NCBI GenBank assembly: GCA_903912435.1
Contig: CAIWHI010000102.1
Location: 1-9,588, forward strand
Direction of reading: 5' to 3'
From: an uncultured Bacteroidota bacterium
Lineage (GTDB): Bacteria > Bacteroidota > Bacteroidia > Chitinophagales > Chitinophagaceae
DNA length: 9,588 bases
The notes under the pieces are model-generated. The model saw nothing but the letters and a program-made list of their open reading frames with translations, was not told the origin of the DNA and searched no databases. A program made the translations under genes and the position numbers. Of this stretch, positions 6,826 through 9,588 are shown piece after piece; within the stretch, counting starts at the first letter, position 1, and the number at the start of each line of letters is the position of its first letter.

Positions 6826-8750
6826 TACTCAAAGGGCTAAATATCGACCACTATACCACTGGCCGCGAACTGGGAAGGGGCGGCGAGGGAACAGTGTATG
6901 AATTACAAAACGACCCTAGCCTGGTAGTAAAGCTCTATAACGAGCCTCTTAATAAAGATAAGATAAGTAAGCTTCAGAGAATGCTGGCTATGCGTAGCCC
7001 TGCCATTGAGGCATATGCTGCCTGGCCAGTTGACCTTGTTTTGGACGATACCGCAAAAATATACGGCTTTGTAATGAAAAAGCTGGTGGGCTTTGTACCC
7101 ATGCACATGATTTTCAGTCCTATGGACAGGAAAAAGATGTTTCCGGACAAGGGCTATAATTTCCTGGTACATGTGGCACGCAATCTGGCTACGGCATTCT
7201 TTAAATTGCATGAAGCGGGTCTGATTGTGGGCGATGTGAATGAAGGCAATATCCTGATAAGTGCCAACGGCATGGTGGCCTTTATAGATTGTGATTCTTT
7301 TCAGGTTAAGGGTGACGATAAATATTTCTTCTGTGAGGTAGGTGTGCCCCGCTATACCCCCAGGGAATTGCTAAAAAAAGGCTCGTTTGAAAATGTAGTA
7401 CGCACCGTGAACACAGATAGTTTTTCACTGGCAATCCTTATTTTCCAATTATTGTTTATGGGCCGCCACCCTTATGCAGGCCGTAACAAAACAACTACCG
7501 ATATAGATGAGGAAACGGCCATTAGGCAAAATCAGTTTGCCTATTCGCTCGAAAATAAAAAGAAGAAACTATCACCTCCTATCAATAGCCTGCCTATCGA
7601 GCACCTGCCTGAATCTTTGATATCCCTATTCCACCGGGCCTTTGAGCAGGATGAACGACCTGTGCCTGCTGATTGGATAAAATCATTAGATGCAATGCTG
7701 GCTGATATGCTGGTATGCAATGTATCTAAATTGCATAGCTACCCGGCCCAACTCCAAGATTGCCCCTGGTGCTATTTCAAGAACAAGGCCGGCATCCTCT
7801 TTTTTCTGGATAATCACCACCTGCATGTATCAGCGGTACTGAATGATATAGAATCATTCATCAACGGCTATAAACTGGAGAAAATAGACCGGAAAAAATG
7901 GAATAAAAATACAGCCAGCCTCAACCTGGTTGCCGCACCAATACCGGCACATTTCAAATCACATAAAAACAAAGCTATAGCATCTCTATTAATTGGAGTC
8001 ACCATTTGTGTGATGATAGCCTTACCTCTAGGTATAAATGTATTTTCTGCAATGGTGCTATTAGCTGGGCTTGGTGGCCATTTATTTTTCTCCCGTAAGA
8101 TTAAAGCCGAATTAAATAATAGGGAAATAGACTACAAAACCTATAGGGAAAGGCTGGAATACCTGTGTCGTGAATATGAAAACCTACCTGAATTACAAAC
8201 CTATAATGAAGGCATAGTAAACTGGGAAAAGACAAAGTTGGAATTCAGGAGATTGCCACAGGAAATGGAGCGCAGGAAAAAAGTGATGGAAGAAACCATC
8301 TATAACCGTCAGCTTGATGATTTCCTGGTGAGGTATGATATTGAAAAACAAACCATCCCCAATTTTGGTCCTGCCAAAAAAGTCAACCTAATCAATGCTG
8401 GTATAAAAACAGCAGCTGATATTCCCCGCGTGCTCCATACCAAAATAACGGGGATGGGACAAAAAAACATACAGCAATTGCTCGATTGGCGTCGCCAAAT
8501 GGAGGCTGAATTTGTGTATATACCCGACGACAAAAAAATAGCCCTTGGCCTGCACCAGGTAAATGGCGAAATTGCCAACCTGCGCACCCACCTCGAAACC
8601 ACCATCAGAAAAGAATACCAATCACTGAATTTCCTAAGGGCCAATATCCAAAACCACGGTTCACAACTGGAAAAACAAATAAACGACCTGTCTACCAAAA
8701 CCTATCAGGCAGAATTGGATTTGGTTGTTTTCCGGAAATTTGCGGCGTAA
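6822..8750 (+). CDS. Membrane-anchored Ser/Thr kinase with a helix-hairpin-helix domain (TerY-P triad kinase)
   Basis: A 642-residue multidomain protein. Residues about 8-290 form a protein kinase domain: Gly-loop GRGGEGTV (18-25), Lys37 in VVKLY, catalytic loop VGDVNEGN (136-143, Asp138 and Asn143, lacking the usual His-Arg), metal-binding DCDSF (156-160), GVPRYTPRE (174-182) and DSFSLAILIFQLL (199-211). Next comes Cys299-x5-His305-x8-Cys314-P-W-Cys317, a possible zinc site. Two membrane segments (about 385-403 and 406-423) form a hairpin, so both ends should be cytoplasmic. A charged helical region leads to a tandem helix-hairpin-helix (about 511-555, IPNFGPAKKVNL and ITGMGQKNIQQLL), then a C-terminal coiled coil (about 573-630). 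The arrangement matches the known family of kinases with HhH DNA-binding domains found beside TerY and PP2C. It is probably active; targets are unknown. Confidence 0.87.
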   Translation: MILKGLNIDHYTTGRELGRGGEGTVYELQNDPSLVVKLYNEPLNKDKISKLQRMLAMRSPAIEAYAAWPVDLVLDDTAKIYGFVMKKLVGFVPMHMIFSPMDRKKMFPDKGYNFLVHVARNLATAFFKLHEAGLIVGDVNEGNILISANGMVAFIDCDSFQVKGDDKYFFCEVGVPRYTPRELLKKGSFENVVRTVNTDSFSLAILIFQLLFMGRHPYAGRNKTTTDIDEETAIRQNQFAYSLENKKKKLSPPINSLPIEHLPESLISLFHRAFEQDERPVPADWIKSLDAMLADMLVCNVSKLHSYPAQLQDCPWCYFKNKAGILFFLDNHHLHVSAVLNDIESFINGYKLEKIDRKKWNKNTASLNLVAAPIPAHFKSHKNKAIASLLIGVTICVMIALPLGINVFSAMVLLAGLGGHLFFSRKIKAELNNREIDYKTYRERLEYLCREYENLPELQTYNEGIVNWEKTKLEFRRLPQEMERRKKVMEETIYNRQLDDFLVRYDIEKQTIPNFGPAKKVNLINAGIKTAADIPRVLHTKITGMGQKNIQQLLDWRRQMEAEFVYIPDDKKIALGLHQVNGEIANLRTHLETTIRKEYQSLNFLRANIQNHGSQLEKQINDLSTKTYQAELDLVVFRKFAA

Positions 8751-8770
8751 CCAACCATTCCCCATTTTAG

Positions 8771-8897
8771 CTCGGCGAAGACTCTGTCTTCGTCGTAGGG
8801 GTTGCAATTCTTCCGAATTGCGAAGTAGTAAATTGCACATTTACGTCAATCAGGAAATTGACGGCCTCCGCGACGAAGTCTGAAGACTCCGCCGAAC
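8771..8897. repeat. Four-hairpin repeat element with imperfect terminal inverted repeats (REP/MITE-like)
   Basis: Four stem-loops stand in a row: 8773-8795 (10 bp with one G.T pair, 3-base loop), 8804-8821 (GCAATTC/GAATTGC, perfect, loop TTCC), 8844-8863 (CGTCAAT/ATTGACG, perfect, 6-base loop) and 8871-8894 (8 of 10 paired). The outer two are also imperfect inverted repeats of each other (8771-8795 against 8871-8897). This symmetric arrangement is that of a non-autonomous mobile or RAYT-associated repeat. It starts 20 bases after the kinase stop and may also end the operon transcript. No coding frame of note runs through it. Confidence 0.6.
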
Positions 8898-8920
8898 TTA
8901 ATCTAGGTAAAACAAGAATT

Positions 8921-8955
8921 GGGTATAAAATAGTTATACTATTTTATCAATACCC
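8921..8955. repeat. AT-rich hairpin next to a C9 tract
   Basis: ATAAAATAGT (8925-8934) pairs perfectly with ACTATTTTAT (8938-8947) around a 3-base loop, and GGGT (8921-8924) can pair with ACCC (8952-8955) across a CAAT bulge. A run of nine C (8953-8961) follows. The role is unknown; there is no T-run on the plus strand to make it a standard terminator for the kinase operon. Confidence 0.45.
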
Positions 8956-8967
8956 CCCCCCAAACAC

Positions 8968-9004
8968 AAAAAAAATGCGTAAAGACTTCACAGCCTTTAC
9001 GCAT
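8968..9004 (-). terminator. Rho-independent terminator of the minus-strand barrel gene
   Basis: ATGCGTAAAG (8975-8984) and CTTTACGCAT (8995-9004) form a perfect 10-bp stem with a 10-base loop. Read on the minus strand the stem is followed directly by eight T (8968-8975, the last base shared with the stem). It begins 19 bases after the stop codon of the minus-strand gene, the right place for its terminator. Confidence 0.85.
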
Positions 9005-9023
9005 CCACACCACTTTAAAACCA

Positions 9024-9588
9024 TTATTTATTAAGAATAGTACATTTCACCTGAAACTGAACATAGTCGCGGTCTATGTACTTGTCCATAAGGGTAAGCA
9101 CATTGTTGATGCCCTTTCGGTAGCTTACCCCTGCTTTTAAGTTTTTGGTAATTGCATATTCTGTTTTGCCTGTCATGCCAATATCGAATGATGGCAAAGA
9201 TTGTATATTTTCTCTTGTAGATGAAGCAGCTATTGTAGGCCTGTTATCGGTAATAATTTGCTGGAAATCAGGCCCCACACCCATTGTTATCTTATTCCTC
9301 ACTTTCACACCTATACTTGGCGATACCTGCACATAGTTCAGATTATAGTTAAGGTCACGAACACCTTTAACCAGTACTGGAGGAGCAGGTTTCACATCTG
9401 GTATACCATCAGTTGTCACCTTCGAGCCACGTGCAGCCATACCACTTGAGCCTTGTGTAGGCTTGTTGGCCGCCTGGTAGTAAGAATAGGATTGTGTTCC
9501 AGTATTATTATTAGCTGCCACTGCAACATCGGTTTCAATATACACCTTGCCATTCACCATATGGCGAATGGTAGCTCCTGCCATTACA
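9024..9588 (-). CDS. Outer-membrane beta-barrel protein, C-terminal part (cut by window end)
   Basis: The minus-strand frame stays open to the edge of the window, so the gene very likely begins outside it; the ATG at 9582-9584 is the first in view but may be internal. The visible 186 residues start with a Gly/Asn/Thr/Ser-rich stretch and a Pro-rich linker (IPDVKPAPPVLVKG), then alternating polar/hydrophobic strands such as NLNYVQVSPSIGVKVR, NKITMGVGPDFQQII, TEYAITKNLKAGVSYRKGI and a final YVQFQVKCTIL. That is the pattern of the last strands of an outer-membrane barrel of the porin or OMP beta-barrel type common in Bacteroidota. No signal peptide is visible because the N-terminus is missing. 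The exact family and role cannot be given. A strong terminator follows it. Confidence 0.65.
   Translation of the reverse strand, partial: VMAGATIRHMVNGKVYIETDVAVAANNNTGTQSYSYYQAANKPTQGSSGMAARGSKVTTDGIPDVKPAPPVLVKGVRDLNYNLNYVQVSPSIGVKVRNKITMGVGPDFQQIITDNRPTIAASSTRENIQSLPSFDIGMTGKTEYAITKNLKAGVSYRKGINNVLTLMDKYIDRDYVQFQVKCTILNK

Noticed and set aside
8309..8698. 129-codon minus-strand frame inside the kinase gene
   Set aside because: Antisense shadow of the HhH and coiled-coil coding region, rich in Cys/Trp/Ser with no family pattern and no promoter.
8953..8961. C9 tract as a phase-variation switch
   Set aside because: It lies outside any coding frame and downstream of both flanking genes.

Overview
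The window looks like a chromosomal segment of a Bacteroidota bacterium, most plausibly Chitinophagaceae or a relative. This rests on inference from three things: several genes start just downstream of TAnnTTTG-type -7 boxes, there are no convincing Shine-Dalgarno sequences, and the gene families (a lipidated OmpH/Skp-like protein, a SteT-like permease, an RfaE-type kinase, an outer-membrane barrel) are typical of that phylum. Overall base composition looks moderate.

Layout: (1) 63-1340, a TetA-like MFS exporter. (2) 1341-1748, a gene-free stretch with a REP-like hairpin pair, a protein-like minus-strand remnant and a striking nested palindrome. (3) 1749-2372, an OmpH/Skp-like lipoprotein, followed by a 15-bp perfect inverted repeat. 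(4) 2478-3926, an APC amino acid permease starting at TTG. (5) 3973-4974, a PfkB-fold heptose-phosphate kinase. (6) 4975-5386, a gap holding the ghost of a small gene (one nonsense codon and one probable single-base deletion) and the promoter of the next operon. (7) 5387-8750, a tightly coupled three-gene operon: a TerY-like von Willebrand A protein, a PP2C phosphatase and a protein kinase with a possible metal site, a membrane hairpin and a helix-hairpin-helix domain, joined by two ATGA overlaps. (8) 8751-9023, a four-hairpin repeat element, an AT-rich hairpin, a C9 tract and a clear terminator serving the minus strand. (9) 9024-9588, the C-terminal part of an outer-membrane beta-barrel protein on the minus strand, cut by the window edge.

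The centrepiece is the kinase/phosphatase/VWA triad. The architecture matches the known TerY-P type phosphorylation triad, so the module class is not new, but its targets and triggers are largely unknown. Writer (kinase), eraser (PP2C) and a metal-dependent VWA scaffold should be made in fixed ratio because of the overlaps. The kinase is predicted to sit at the inner membrane with both the catalytic and the HhH domain in the cytoplasm. The operon sits between a decayed small gene and a repeat element, with no tellurite-resistance (TerB/C/D) genes visible. The other genes look like ordinary transport and envelope functions.
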